Made by a program: the position numbers and the translations under genes. A stretch of 61,389 bases of DNA. Source: a virus. The stretch lies in IMG/VR virus record IMGVR_UViG_3300025132_007241, positions 1 through 61,389 of that record; one strand, given 5' to 3'. The notes under the pieces were generated by a model, which was not told the origin of the DNA, made no database searches, and saw nothing but the letters and a program-made list of their open reading frames with translations. This document shows, piece after piece, positions 30,073 to 40,662 of the stretch. Position 1 is the stretch's first letter, and each line of letters opens with the position of its first letter.

Positions 30073-33000
30073 ATGGCCAACCTCTTTCCTAAACGATACG
30101 TCAACCGCGCATTTCAAATACCATTTCATGACGCAAACTCGAATGAGTTTAAGTTAAAGCTGAAATTCTCGCAGGGAGAAGACTTTAACAATAAGATAGA
30201 TAGGGCACTACGGTACTACCTCGACCACTTCTTCCCAGAGTTTTACCCTTACCGCGTCAACCCAGAGTACTACAACCAGCCCCGCAACATGAACGCATCC
30301 CCTCCCCCGGATATAGCTACTATCAACACGATTATGGAAGAGGTAAGGGATACTATCGATGTGACTGCCCGGTTTCCAACGTCCCCTCCCACCCAGAGGC
30401 AAGTAAATGTCTTTAGCACCTCTTACGACTTCATTGGCACCCGAACCCAGTTGGAAGAGGATGGGACAATGCCATCCTATGAAGACGCCTTGGATTATTT
30501 TAGGCAAGAGAAAAACCTGAGCACCCCCACCTCCGAGACCACCCTAGTCATTGCAGCCCTAGGCACGACCAACAACGCCTTTAATGACGGCATGGCAGCG
30601 TATAATAGGCAACTCCAGGGATTCGAGGGACAACTTAACATTAACCTAGACCTTAATTTTGTTCAGACAGATGTACAGAAGCTTCTTAACGCTTTGGTGA
30701 CTGATCTGGTTTATACTCTTCGGCGTACCGGAACTTCAACTGCTTTTACCGATGCCGACACGTTGACAATTCAGTTTGGCTTATTGGACGATCGCAAAGC
30801 TGCGGTTGTGGGCATTGAACATCTTTTGGTGGAGCAATCGATCGCTAGTGAGCCGGCTAAAGTGGGAGTGTTCACAAACCTTCTCTACAACCGAATATTC
30901 CGAGACCCGCTAAGCATCGCAGCATTAAAAAACTACCAGAACATTGTCGAATCAGTTCAGGGAGGACCGCTGGAGGCTAGTGCACTTCAACAGATGTTCG
31001 CCACTAGTGGCAGCATGGGGGGCACTTTTCTGGATTTTTTGGAGTCGCCCGACACATTAGCAACTCTTCAAGACCCTCCAACCATAGTGGATATGGATGA
31101 GTTTGACCCTACATTTAACTTAGGGAAGACACCTGTAACAGGCAGCGGTAATGATTTTCAAAACGCATTCATTCAGGTAGCATATGAGGAAGGTCTCTTA
31201 AGTCCTGCAAACCTCAATGCCCTCCAGAATGGATTCCAGGAGTTCTTCAGCTCCGATGAGATGAAGAAGATTAAGGCACAGATCTCGCAAAACCCTAAAC
31301 TGTACCGACGCGTTTTTGATAAGACTAAAGTGAAAACACTCACCAAAGCACGTAAAACTGTATCGGTTATCAACAATATTCTTCTTACAGGACCCATGGG
31401 TTTCCTTGATAAGAAGAACCCTGTAATAGGACGCCTCTTTCGAAGTCTTGGCTTAGATCAACTTATGAAAGAGGTAATGCTCTGTGCTACCTTCGGGCTG
31501 AACTATGAAGCTTCGCGTATTGGAACGGCAGTGGGAAATGCCCTCCAGCAAGCACAGTCACAAACTGGCGGCACCTCTGGTTTCTACAAGAAGCCCGAAT
31601 TACCTCCCCCCGGCGGAGCCGTTGAAATTCCAGCTATTGATTGGAGCCTCTTCAAACCCAAACTTAAAGATGGCGACATTTCTAAACTTATCAAAAATGT
31701 TCTAGTCGATGCTGTGCAAGAACTTGCCTTAAGTGTGATTCAAACTTTGTCGGAAATTTTAAAAGAAAAGTGTGAATTCAATAATCCTAATACTCACGAT
31801 TATGGTGCTATTGATATAGCAGATTTATTGCCACCGCCTAATACAACCTTCGTGGGAGGCGGCTCTCAACTCGACCAATTAGCAGCCACCTACAATCTGA
31901 ACACCGAGCAGTTAAGGAAGTATCTTCGTGACGTTTCTACTATTATTAGCTCCGTAGGCGTTTGCACCCTTTTTACAGCGAGAGATACCGCTTCACCCGA
32001 ATTAATCTCGGCAATTATAGAATACAACCAAGCATACCCAAACGAATTTGTCCAAGACAAACTAACAACACCCAGTTCATTGATGGGATTTTTTGCTCGC
32101 CTCTCTGAGATTGTGGATGTTACGGATATTTGTGACGAAATTGCCAACACTGTTTATGCACTTAACGAAGATAATATTTGTTTGCTTTTTGATGATGCGG
32201 ATCTCTTCGATAATCTTCTTGACCGGGTGCAGATGCCCGAAGTAAACTTTGATTGCCCAGATCAAGAAAACTTCATTAATGACCCTACCATTACAGTTGC
32301 TATTCCCGAGACCTTTAATGCGTTAGCAGAAACAGTTGAAGTTAGCTTTATTAACGCAGCCAGCTCTCTAAAGGAGGTGCTCCTGGAGCCCGTCATCATT
32401 CGGGGCACCGATTCTAACGTCCTGTCCAGTGCCAATTCAACAAAGGATTTAGGTCGCGACGTAAAATCCACAGGCAGTCTGGAAAGCATTGACCCTGCGA
32501 TCCTCAACAATATTATTAGCGTCTTTGACAAGATTGGTGAAGGCGCCGGTGACTTGCAGGACGCTTTCCAAAACTGCGACGTTAATATCTCTCAAGTATT
32601 AGGTTTTGACCCCGCAGTGGCTACCGAAGCTGCAGCAGTCGCCTTTGAGACCTTGGGTACTGCGGTGAATTCCTCCGAGTTCAAAAACGCTATCGAGGGC
32701 ATAAATACAAAACTTGAAGGTATTTCGCAACTGACCGAAACCGGACAAGCCGCGTCAGCCCCGGCGGTAACCACATACAAGTTTAACCAACAATTTACGC
32801 GAGCCTTCCTGGGGTACACAAATCCAGCCAACGCCACATGGACTAACGCTCCTACAGAATATCCCTATGAGTCTCCCATTTATTTTGACGCTCGACGAAT
32901 AGCACCAGATGTCACGTATCGGTCTGCTCAGGCAGCCCAGGAAGCTGCCAATGACTATACCCCAATAGAACTTAAGTTTAGGTTCCCCACGGACCTACCC

Positions 33001-35058
33001 GGCGTCACGACCCGAACCAGACAGGGAATATCGGAGTACATTACCGTCACCTACCCGGAATTTGGCGCCGAGAATAACATTGACTTTGGTTACGCGTCTG
33101 ACTCAGGGCTTATAATTGATGAAAGACTCATCTCGTCGTTTGCAGCGGTAGACGATCCTTACGTTGTAAACTTTGAAGATGAGTCGCCCCCTCATGCCAC
33201 TAATGTTTATGTAGATAGATTTGTGCAAGCGTATTTTGACTCTCCTCTTATTCAAGAACAATATCTCCAAGGAGATGCAGATGAACAACGCTCCTATCGG
33301 AATGAGGTAGAGTCACACGAATTTCCCAAAGCCAATGCTGCAATCGTAGAACAAATGATTCAATATATTGTAGATAATGGGGTCTTTGACGCCGCCACGC
33401 TCCAGTCATTGAATCTTTTTCACCTCAACACCAACTGTCAGCCTGAAGATATCGCCGATTTCTTAGATGTGCGCGGGATCCTTGAGCAAATGACAAAAGA
33501 ATATGCTGAGGCAGCTTGCGGTGACTCTGCTTTGGGCGTCCCGATGCGGACAAAAATTAGTGATGTGATCAAATATGGTTTCTATCTGCTTCTCATACAA
33601 ATTCATATAGCTGAGTTTATCATTAAGAATATTTTTGTTTTCTCAGCGTTTACAATGGATATGCTCCTACAAGATCGCAACAACTACCTATACCGTTTTT
33701 TCCGAAGCCAAGTATTGTCCTCGGTTCTAACTTTTCTTGACTCCACCAGCGTGGAAGTCGCAGACGAATCTATATACCGATTACAACTCGCTGAGTACTT
33801 TAATCGCAAAGTGCGCCGCCCGAATGTTACGCAGAACGGAGGTATCCGGTTTACCCAGACACCCAACGATGTTGCATTTATTCCAGAGACTAGCTTCTCG
33901 GCTACTGATGACAGTCCGCTCATTGGTTTTGACGAGATCATGGACTATCTGATCGTAGAGAGGCTGCATTATGCTCGCACACCGATAAATAATGCAATCC
34001 GTAAAGCACTCCCGGACACTACACCAGTTGACCTTAACCAGATTTTGTTGCAGGCTATGCCACTACTCGTAGCCCCAGATGAAGCCACCCCTCCAGGACC
34101 AGCCCGAATCCGTGAGGCTGCACGTATCGCTTTCTACAGTGACCCCACCATCTTTATGGTTAGTCGTCGCATGCAGACAGGCAATACGTCCATCGGCTCG
34201 CGAGTTGATCAGCGAGTTTATTCAATGTGGTTTTACGATGGGCAGACCGCCAAAGTGACTAACGCTTCAGGGGAGGTCGTCGAAACCGGGAATCTTTTCC
34301 AGGACGAGTTTGGCTCGACGGGTGATGTGGTGATGCTTTTGGATAATCTCTATATAGAAGATAAAATTCTGCCTCCTCTCGGCGCTGAGAACGCTGTCAC
34401 CGAGGAAGCTCTTGATTGTGTAGATTCGTCGATGCAAGCGCTTATCGAAAGTCTCGGTGGTCATGTGCCCGAACACCGGCGCTGCCCCGGAGCACCAAAT
34501 CCGCGCCAAGCGCCCCCAGGCGCCTTTGTGACCACTCTCCAGAGACTCAACGCCAACCGACCGCCCGAAACTTTTGAGATACAGGAGCTTAACGTGCTTC
34601 AAAATGGCGTTGATGAATTTGCCAACTTGTTCATCAATGCACAGATCAATCGATCTCCAGCGACGGGAAATACAGTAATTTACTACGTTGCCCGCGACCT
34701 TGACGTTGACGAGTATGAGGCTATGGAGGATGGACAAAACGCCCTTCGCCTGTATCAGGTAAACCCCACTCATCCGTTCTTTAACTTGGTGGTCTATAAC
34801 GCAGAGCCAATGGTTTTGGTTCAAACTACTATTGGTAATAATACTATAGAGCAAGTAGGATGGATGTTAAGCGCTGTGGTCGATGGAGACGTTAGCTTCC
34901 TCACGGAATTGGGACCACAAGAGGAGGAATCAGCCTTTGAGGCTCCCGCCACCACACGTGCACAGCAGCCCACCACACGTGCACAGCAGCGCTCCAAAAA
35001 TAGTCAAACAACTGGCGTAGGCTCTTCCGCTGGTAGTTTTGGGGATATAGAGGACTAA
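30073..35058 (+). CDS. Very large virion protein (1661 residues), probably baseplate/tail
   Basis: A 1661-residue protein starting 4 bases after the previous stop. It has a mixed alpha/beta composition and several helical hydrophobic stretches around residue 1170-1200 (GFYLLLIQIHIAEFIIKNIF), which could be buried helices rather than membrane spans. There are cysteines scattered through the middle. The C-terminus (about 1629-1661) is low-complexity Thr/Gln/Arg and Ser/Gly with an imperfect repeat (see the repeat feature). No domain is recognised with certainty. Its position before the gp25- and gp6-like genes suggests a baseplate wedge or hub protein. Confidence 0.6.
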   Translation: MANLFPKRYVNRAFQIPFHDANSNEFKLKLKFSQGEDFNNKIDRALRYYLDHFFPEFYPYRVNPEYYNQPRNMNASPPPDIATINTIMEEVRDTIDVTARFPTSPPTQRQVNVFSTSYDFIGTRTQLEEDGTMPSYEDALDYFRQEKNLSTPTSETTLVIAALGTTNNAFNDGMAAYNRQLQGFEGQLNINLDLNFVQTDVQKLLNALVTDLVYTLRRTGTSTAFTDADTLTIQFGLLDDRKAAVVGIEHLLVEQSIASEPAKVGVFTNLLYNRIFRDPLSIAALKNYQNIVESVQGGPLEASALQQMFATSGSMGGTFLDFLESPDTLATLQDPPTIVDMDEFDPTFNLGKTPVTGSGNDFQNAFIQVAYEEGLLSPANLNALQNGFQEFFSSDEMKKIKAQISQNPKLYRRVFDKTKVKTLTKARKTVSVINNILLTGPMGFLDKKNPVIGRLFRSLGLDQLMKEVMLCATFGLNYEASRIGTAVGNALQQAQSQTGGTSGFYKKPELPPPGGAVEIPAIDWSLFKPKLKDGDISKLIKNVLVDAVQELALSVIQTLSEILKEKCEFNNPNTHDYGAIDIADLLPPPNTTFVGGGSQLDQLAATYNLNTEQLRKYLRDVSTIISSVGVCTLFTARDTASPELISAIIEYNQAYPNEFVQDKLTTPSSLMGFFARLSEIVDVTDICDEIANTVYALNEDNICLLFDDADLFDNLLDRVQMPEVNFDCPDQENFINDPTITVAIPETFNALAETVEVSFINAASSLKEVLLEPVIIRGTDSNVLSSANSTKDLGRDVKSTGSLESIDPAILNNIISVFDKIGEGAGDLQDAFQNCDVNISQVLGFDPAVATEAAAVAFETLGTAVNSSEFKNAIEGINTKLEGISQLTETGQAASAPAVTTYKFNQQFTRAFLGYTNPANATWTNAPTEYPYESPIYFDARRIAPDVTYRSAQAAQEAANDYTPIELKFRFPTDLPGVTTRTRQGISEYITVTYPEFGAENNIDFGYASDSGLIIDERLISSFAAVDDPYVVNFEDESPPHATNVYVDRFVQAYFDSPLIQEQYLQGDADEQRSYRNEVESHEFPKANAAIVEQMIQYIVDNGVFDAATLQSLNLFHLNTNCQPEDIADFLDVRGILEQMTKEYAEAACGDSALGVPMRTKISDVIKYGFYLLLIQIHIAEFIIKNIFVFSAFTMDMLLQDRNNYLYRFFRSQVLSSVLTFLDSTSVEVADESIYRLQLAEYFNRKVRRPNVTQNGGIRFTQTPNDVAFIPETSFSATDDSPLIGFDEIMDYLIVERLHYARTPINNAIRKALPDTTPVDLNQILLQAMPLLVAPDEATPPGPARIREAARIAFYSDPTIFMVSRRMQTGNTSIGSRVDQRVYSMWFYDGQTAKVTNASGEVVETGNLFQDEFGSTGDVVMLLDNLYIEDKILPPLGAENAVTEEALDCVDSSMQALIESLGGHVPEHRRCPGAPNPRQAPPGAFVTTLQRLNANRPPETFEIQELNVLQNGVDEFANLFINAQINRSPATGNTVIYYVARDLDVDEYEAMEDGQNALRLYQVNPTHPFFNLVVYNAEPMVLVQTTIGNNTIEQVGWMLSAVVDGDVSFLTELGPQEEESAFEAPATTRAQQPTTRAQQRSKNSQTTGVGSSAGSFGDIED
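34950..34990 (+). repeat. Two tandem 20-base copies, 21-base period
   Basis: Two identical 20-base copies, at 34950-34969 and 34971-34990, differ only in flanking bases. They encode a repeated TTRAQQ peptide near the C-terminus of the 1661-residue protein. The unit is a multiple of three bases, so copy-number change would keep the frame. The site is a candidate for slippage in a flexible tail. Confidence 0.85.
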
Positions 35059-35061
35059 TTT

Positions 35062-36909
35062 ATGTCAAATAATTCACCTTATAATTCTTATCTACGACGA
35101 CGCCAAATTTATCGGGCTATGGGGCTTAACCCTACGCAAACGGACATCGAACTAATTCTCAAGCCACGCGATTCGCAGGACTTACGAAACCCCCCCGAAG
35201 AAATTCTGGATAAAGAAATGGCGACTCTAAATTATCTCAAAGACAATAGCGGTTTTACCCGTGATATCAATGAGTGGGCGGAGCGCTACGGAGGCGCAAC
35301 CGTTAACGACGTCATAGTAAACGGAGTTGTCGCCCCTCTTGCTACCGGCGCAAATATAGGGGACAAGAATGGAGCGCAGCGATCCCTTTGGTGGCCAGTA
35401 ATGTCCGGAATTCAAGTACTTTTAAATGATATGCATAATTCCATCGCTCGGACAGCCGTCAATCCACCGGCTGACTATGATATTATTGCCATGACATATG
35501 AGGGTACAGATGAAGAGACCGGTGCGGTTGTTGCTGTAACGGCGCAGGTGTCTAGACCCCCGCTATATACAGAAGTCCAAGACATCCTAAATCGATTCCG
35601 CAGCGTCGTGTTCGCCCCAAACTCTCAAAGCTCCACCATCCGGAGCCGCTATTTCGATGCAGCTTATGCCTCTACGCCCACGAAGTCTCGCGTCGTCCGC
35701 GTTAACAATATTTATAGTGAAAACGAAACTACTTTTAAAAATCTAGAGAGAAAAGCAATATCACGACCTGAACCAGACCTTTTCACATTTAATAATACAG
35801 TCGGCAATTATGGCAAACAGTCAAAATTTGTTGCTACTCGCCTAATCACAAGACTCTGTGCATTGCACAATGGGCTTTTTGGCACAAATATAGTGCCGTT
35901 CAGTCCGAACATTAAGACGGTGTATGTTGGTCTTACCATGGCTCAAAAAATGCTGGCTAATTGTCAAGCTGGATTACAAATTCTTTTAGATGACATCCAG
36001 AACTGGCAAGATGTAGTGTCTCCACAAATGGCAGAGGACCAAGAGGACGTCCGTGACGAGGTGCAAGCCTCAAATTTGGAGGAGACCGGGTTTATTCTAG
36101 GTTCTATGGGGCAGGGAGAAATTGATATTATTGCTAATAACTCGGCGTATAATGAACTCTTTTCCACTACCTTCAACCGTGGTGTCCTTACTTCAGTGCC
36201 GATTATTCATAATCTGTACTTAACAACTAAGTATTTTCCCGAGGCGGATGCAGTATTCGTAGGACCCAAGCAAAAGGTGCTTGAGTTGTTAAAGTCCACC
36301 ATAGCCCGCGACAACGAATTCCCTACAGAACCGAACCTCACGCGCCCAGCATCTCAGGCGGCAATCGCAAACGCAAACGGTCTTCCTCCAGATCAGTTTG
36401 GGTTGGATGCTGGTAAATTCATTCTTAAAATGCTTATTGAGACTCCTATCAGCATTCTCAAAGGATTGGTGGAACTTATTGACCCCCATGTAGCAGTGAC
36501 CAAACTTATCAAGGTTGGTTCTGCCACAGGATTTCGTGAAGCTTCAAAAAAACTAGACCCATTTGCTACCACCATCAACGACAGATTACAGCAAGAATTG
36601 GAGGTAGACTCCAACCTCACAGGTAAGAACCTTATGACACTTTTGTTATGCCTGGTTGATTATGGGTTTGAACAGGGAGATTCTGCTATTGATGCCGCAC
36701 TTCCCATTCCAGCACCGGGCAATTTCTTCCCGGATGTTTCCATGAAAGGTGTGGATTTTACTGGAACGGTTTCTGGTATGCTTATGGTACCCCCGACTCC
36801 GCTGGGGCTACTTTATTTGCTGCTAGAACTAGTTAAGAGTGAAATTGACAATATCACAATTAATGTTGACGACGCCGCGGCAGCAAACGCTGAAGAAAAC
36901 GAGTGTTAG
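35062..36909 (+). CDS. Virion structural protein, probably baseplate/tail
   Basis: A 615-residue protein. It starts 3 bases after the previous stop (NSPYNSYLRRRQIYRAMGLNP) and contains no recognised catalytic motif. There is a charged, helix-rich middle (LAREDNEFPTEPNLTR region) and a hydrophobic C-terminal portion (VSGMLMVPPTPLGLLYLLLELVKSEI). A longer relative of the same architecture was not recognised. Its location between the 1661-residue protein and the gp25-like gene places it in the baseplate group. Confidence 0.6.
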   Translation: MSNNSPYNSYLRRRQIYRAMGLNPTQTDIELILKPRDSQDLRNPPEEILDKEMATLNYLKDNSGFTRDINEWAERYGGATVNDVIVNGVVAPLATGANIGDKNGAQRSLWWPVMSGIQVLLNDMHNSIARTAVNPPADYDIIAMTYEGTDEETGAVVAVTAQVSRPPLYTEVQDILNRFRSVVFAPNSQSSTIRSRYFDAAYASTPTKSRVVRVNNIYSENETTFKNLERKAISRPEPDLFTFNNTVGNYGKQSKFVATRLITRLCALHNGLFGTNIVPFSPNIKTVYVGLTMAQKMLANCQAGLQILLDDIQNWQDVVSPQMAEDQEDVRDEVQASNLEETGFILGSMGQGEIDIIANNSAYNELFSTTFNRGVLTSVPIIHNLYLTTKYFPEADAVFVGPKQKVLELLKSTIARDNEFPTEPNLTRPASQAAIANANGLPPDQFGLDAGKFILKMLIETPISILKGLVELIDPHVAVTKLIKVGSATGFREASKKLDPFATTINDRLQQELEVDSNLTGKNLMTLLLCLVDYGFEQGDSAIDAALPIPAPGNFFPDVSMKGVDFTGTVSGMLMVPPTPLGLLYLLLELVKSEIDNITINVDDAAAANAEENEC

Positions 36910-36927
36910 ACAAAAGGGAGAAATAAG

Positions 36928-37326
36928 ATGAGTTCTGGATTATCAGTAGCACTACCGCTCACACTGAGTGATGTCTTTGGTGCCTACAATTTAAATACTA
37001 ACTTTAAGGATCTTGCTGTACAGAACCTAAAAATGTTAATTTTAACTAATCCTGGCGAGCGTATGATGGATCCTGGATTTGGCGTAGGTCTACGCGCGTT
37101 CCTATTCAATCAAAACACACCCGAGACGTACTCCGCTATCACCACAACAATCCAGCGACAAGTGGATAAATATCTTCCTTTCATCAGTATCGACGGTATT
37201 AGGTACACAACACCAGAAAACAATTCAGATCTGTTCCCCAATGATTTGATCGTCACGGTAAATTTTACAATTGTACCTCTTCAGCAGTCAGCAGTTTTGC
37301 AAATACAACAGAATCAACCTATTTAA
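36928..37326 (+). CDS. Baseplate wedge protein gp25-like (GPW family)
   Basis: A 132-residue protein. LALTLSDV-type start (here LPLTLSDVFGAYN), VQNLKMLILTNPGERMMDPGFGVGLRAFLFNQ (residues about 32-63) and IVTVNF are the signatures of T4 gp25 and phage P2 gpW. In T4, gp25 joins the inner wedge of the baseplate and has homology to the sheath-interacting part of the type VI secretion protein TssE. A ribosome site AGGGAGA precedes the ATG. It directly precedes the gp6-like gene, a conserved order. Confidence 0.92.
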   Translation: MSSGLSVALPLTLSDVFGAYNLNTNFKDLAVQNLKMLILTNPGERMMDPGFGVGLRAFLFNQNTPETYSAITTTIQRQVDKYLPFISIDGIRYTTPENNSDLFPNDLIVTVNFTIVPLQQSAVLQIQQNQPI

Positions 37327-37338
37327 TGAGACACCAAA

Positions 37339-39132
37339 ATGACTAAAAAGATTCAATCGATTAACTACACTAGCCGCGACTTTGAATCCATTCGAAGGGA
37401 TTTAGAGAACTACGCCAAGACGTATTATTCTGACACTTATAAAGATTTTAACGAAGCGTCATTCGGCTCCCTTATGCTGGATACTGTGGCATATATCGGC
37501 GACATCCTGTCTTTCTATTTGGACTATCAAGCAAACGAATCATTTCTAGATACTGCTATTGAATATGATAATGTTATTCGCCTGGCCAAACAGATGGGAT
37601 TCAAGCTCAACACTAGCCCCTCCTCTTTTGGTCGCCTCACGTTCTACATCCAAGTGCCCGCCGTAGGAACCGGACCCAACCTTGCGTACGCGCCAGTGCT
37701 TCAAGCGGGATCGCGGTTCTCTTCAAATGGTGGTGGGTTGTATACGTTGATAGAAGACGTCGATTTTTCTCGCGCTAGCAATCAGGTGGTTGTGGGTACT
37801 GTTAACTCTTCCACCGGCGCCCCCACTAATTTTATTATTCGCGCAACAGGGATCGGCGTATCAGGACGATCAGGTTTCAAGGAATTTGAACTGGGAGCTT
37901 TCCAGCGATTCCGTTCAGTTGATCTGGGGGTAGCAAATGTTGCGGAAGTACTGTCGGTAACCGACACTGAGGGACACGAATACGTAGAAGTAGATCACCT
38001 ATCTCAAAATACAGTCTATAAAGCTATTCGCAATGTCAACACAGCCACAAATTCTACAGTCCGAAATATCTTGCGCGCTGTCCCTGTTCCGCGACGTTTT
38101 GTAGTAGATCGTCAGCGCAATCGCACATTGCTGCAATTCGGCTATGGTTCAGACTCTGAGCTGATCTCCGACTCGATTAATAACCCAGCTAACTTAGTGC
38201 TGGACCAAAACGGCAGAACCTACATCACAGATGCTGGCTTCGACCCCACAAAGTTGATGAGCACAGATAAATTTGGTATTGCCCCATCCAACACCACTCT
38301 TCGAGTAGGATACAGAGTAAACACTACCCAGGATGTAAACGCTGCTGTTAACACTATTGTGAATGTAGACCGTCCATTTTTCCGATTTACCTCTCAAGGA
38401 TCTCTTTCCCCATCTTTACGCAACACAACTCAAAATTCATTAGAGGTTATCAATGACGAGCCGTTTGTAGGCAGCATTAGTCTTCCGAACGCCGAGGAAA
38501 TTAAGCAACGAGTGTTCGGCTATTTTGCCACGCAAAACCGTGCAGTTACGACCGAAGACTATAGAACAATGGCTTATGCTATGCCAGGTGAGTTCGGCGC
38601 CGTAAAACGTGCAGCAGTGGTCCGGGATTTTAGTGAATTTCGGCGCAACCTAAACTTGTATGTGGTATCAGAAAACACTAGTGGAAAATTGGTTGCCGCC
38701 AACACAACTCTTAAAAATAACTTAAGAAATTGGATTCTTCAATATAAAATGGTGAACGATACGGTTGATATTCTTGACGCTTCGATCATCAATTTTTCGA
38801 TTGAGTACAGTGTGGTCGCGGACATCAATGCGAATAGGTTTACAGTGATCAATAGAGCCAGCGCTGCTCTCCGTGAGTATTTAGACAACAACCCCTATGA
38901 GATTGGTGAATCGATTATGATTACTGACTTTTACAAAGTTCTTCAAAAAGTAGAAGGAATTGTAGATGTAGAAAACCTAGAGGTCAAATCTGTCTCGGGA
39001 CCGCAGTACTCGGACGCAAGTTTCGATTTTGCCGGCAGTCTTGGTGCCACAGGACGCTCCATCAACATTCCGAACAATGCTGTTGTGGAACTAAAGTTTC
39101 CAAACGTAGATATTAAAGGGTCCGTTAGATAA
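37339..39132 (+). CDS. Baseplate wedge protein gp6-like (Baseplate J-type)
   Basis: A 597-residue protein. The N-terminal YTSRDFESIRRDLENYAKTYY (10-30), then FGSLMLDTVAYIGDILSFYLDYQANESFLDTA, are hallmarks of T4-like gp6 (baseplate J family). The RAVTTEDYRTMAYAMPGEFG segment near residues 400-420 and VPVPRRFVV fit the same family. Gp6 forms the inner ring that links wedges in the contractile-tail baseplate. Together with gp25 it marks the phage as a myovirus. The protein is close to the usual length of cyanophage gp6. Confidence 0.93.
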   Translation: MTKKIQSINYTSRDFESIRRDLENYAKTYYSDTYKDFNEASFGSLMLDTVAYIGDILSFYLDYQANESFLDTAIEYDNVIRLAKQMGFKLNTSPSSFGRLTFYIQVPAVGTGPNLAYAPVLQAGSRFSSNGGGLYTLIEDVDFSRASNQVVVGTVNSSTGAPTNFIIRATGIGVSGRSGFKEFELGAFQRFRSVDLGVANVAEVLSVTDTEGHEYVEVDHLSQNTVYKAIRNVNTATNSTVRNILRAVPVPRRFVVDRQRNRTLLQFGYGSDSELISDSINNPANLVLDQNGRTYITDAGFDPTKLMSTDKFGIAPSNTTLRVGYRVNTTQDVNAAVNTIVNVDRPFFRFTSQGSLSPSLRNTTQNSLEVINDEPFVGSISLPNAEEIKQRVFGYFATQNRAVTTEDYRTMAYAMPGEFGAVKRAAVVRDFSEFRRNLNLYVVSENTSGKLVAANTTLKNNLRNWILQYKMVNDTVDILDASIINFSIEYSVVADINANRFTVINRASAALREYLDNNPYEIGESIMITDFYKVLQKVEGIVDVENLEVKSVSGPQYSDASFDFAGSLGATGRSINIPNNAVVELKFPNVDIKGSVR

Positions 39133-40655
39133 TGTCAATTCTCAGGTATACAGCCAGCGCGGATACAACGATCACGAACGCTTTCGAAGCGAACCTCTTG
39201 ACCCGTGGCACTGGTTCCAATATGGGTTATGCAGATGCTCTAGAAGTATTCTCTATTTATGGTCAAGAGTCGGGATCTAACGGACAGTCACAAGAACTAT
39301 CCCGAATTCTTATTCAGTTTCCGATAAATCAAATCACTACAGATCGTGCAGCAGGCACGGTACCAGCTTCGGGCTCTGTGTCGTTTTATCTTAGGATGTT
39401 TAATGCTCGAACCCCGTTTACGCTTCCTCAGGACTTTAACCTTATCGTAGCGCCAGTGTCGCAGTCGTGGAACGAAGGAACAGGTCTGGATATGAACAAT
39501 TACCAAGATCTGGGTTTTTCAAACTGGGGATCAGCTAGTTCGACAGCCGGTTGGACTAGTCAGGGTGGTGATTACCTCACAGCCTCCAATTACAACGTAA
39601 GCTTCCCGCTAGGTTTTGAGGATATTGATCTGGATGTTTCCGAGATTGTTGAGCGCTGGATTACAACAGGTAATGAGTTTAATAACTATGGATTTGGCAT
39701 CCGTCTCACCGCCAGCCAGGAAGCATATTTTTCCAGCTCAGTGGGTGCCGACTCTGGAAGCGTCCTGCAGAACACGGTGGGATCGCGCCAGTCGTACTAC
39801 ACCAAGAAGTTCTTTGCACGTTCTACAGAGTTTTTCTATAAGCGCCCGGTTATCGAGGCGCGTTGGGACTCACGTATTCAGGATGATAGAGAGAACTTCT
39901 ACTATTCTAGCTCTTTGGCCCCTGCCGATGACAACTTGAATAATCTTCATATTTACAATTACATCCGCGGTCGCCTCGTGAATATTCCCCGGGTCGGAAC
40001 AAACAACCTCTTGGTATCTTTCTACTCTAGCTCCAATGGCGAGCCTACAGGGTCTAAGATCGCAATCTCAAAGGGGGGTGGCACTGTGAGCGCTGGGCAC
40101 CTGAATACCACGGCTAGCTATGTAAGCCCGGGCATTTACTCGTGCTCTGTAGCACTGACCGCTGCCTCTACTCCATTGTTAGCGATTCATGATGTTTGGC
40201 ACTCTGGTGGCGTTGAGTTTATCACTGGCTCCTTCTATCCCGAGAAGATGCCAACTTACGATTTTGCCCCTACGTTCAATTATGTGACCAGTTGCACAAA
40301 TCTTAAAAAGACATACACTAGCCAGGATACGGCTCGCTTCCGGTTCTTTGTTCGCAGCCGAGACTGGAATCCAACCCTGTATGTTAAAGCGACTGCCAAC
40401 AATCCAACAGAGATTATCCCCAGTGCGTCCTTTAGCATTGTGCGGGTAACCGATAATTTAACAGCAGTAAACTACGGAACGGGCTCGAATTACAGCACAT
40501 ACCTCTCCTACGACAAGGATGGCAACTACTTTGATCTTGATTTGGGTATGCTGGAGTCCGGATATATGTACGAAATTAAATTGTCATATCACAACGATAG
40601 CATAGGAGCATGGCAGGAACAACCACAAACGTTCAAATTTCGAGTTGAAGAATAA
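39132..40655 (+). CDS. Virion protein with DNRLRE-like N-terminal domain
   Basis: A 507-residue protein. The first 220 residues follow the DNRLRE pattern (ASADTTITNAFEANLLTRGTG, then SRILIQFP, then a SQSWNEGTG stretch), a beta-sandwich domain common in surface and adhesion proteins. The rest is serine-, threonine- and tyrosine-rich beta structure (residues 260-500) ending in a YMYEIKLSY segment. Its start overlaps the gp6-like stop by 1 base. It may be a wedge-to-fibre connector or tail-fibre-like protein. The receptor target is unknown. Confidence 0.65.
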   Translation: MSILRYTASADTTITNAFEANLLTRGTGSNMGYADALEVFSIYGQESGSNGQSQELSRILIQFPINQITTDRAAGTVPASGSVSFYLRMFNARTPFTLPQDFNLIVAPVSQSWNEGTGLDMNNYQDLGFSNWGSASSTAGWTSQGGDYLTASNYNVSFPLGFEDIDLDVSEIVERWITTGNEFNNYGFGIRLTASQEAYFSSSVGADSGSVLQNTVGSRQSYYTKKFFARSTEFFYKRPVIEARWDSRIQDDRENFYYSSSLAPADDNLNNLHIYNYIRGRLVNIPRVGTNNLLVSFYSSSNGEPTGSKIAISKGGGTVSAGHLNTTASYVSPGIYSCSVALTAASTPLLAIHDVWHSGGVEFITGSFYPEKMPTYDFAPTFNYVTSCTNLKKTYTSQDTARFRFFVRSRDWNPTLYVKATANNPTEIIPSASFSIVRVTDNLTAVNYGTGSNYSTYLSYDKDGNYFDLDLGMLESGYMYEIKLSYHNDSIGAWQEQPQTFKFRVEE

Positions 40656-40662
40656 TTAGAAC

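Noticed and set aside
33540-33650. Hydrophobic stretch in the 1661-residue protein as a true membrane span
   Set aside because: It is a single segment in a large soluble-looking virion protein next to charged residues; a buried helix is likelier.
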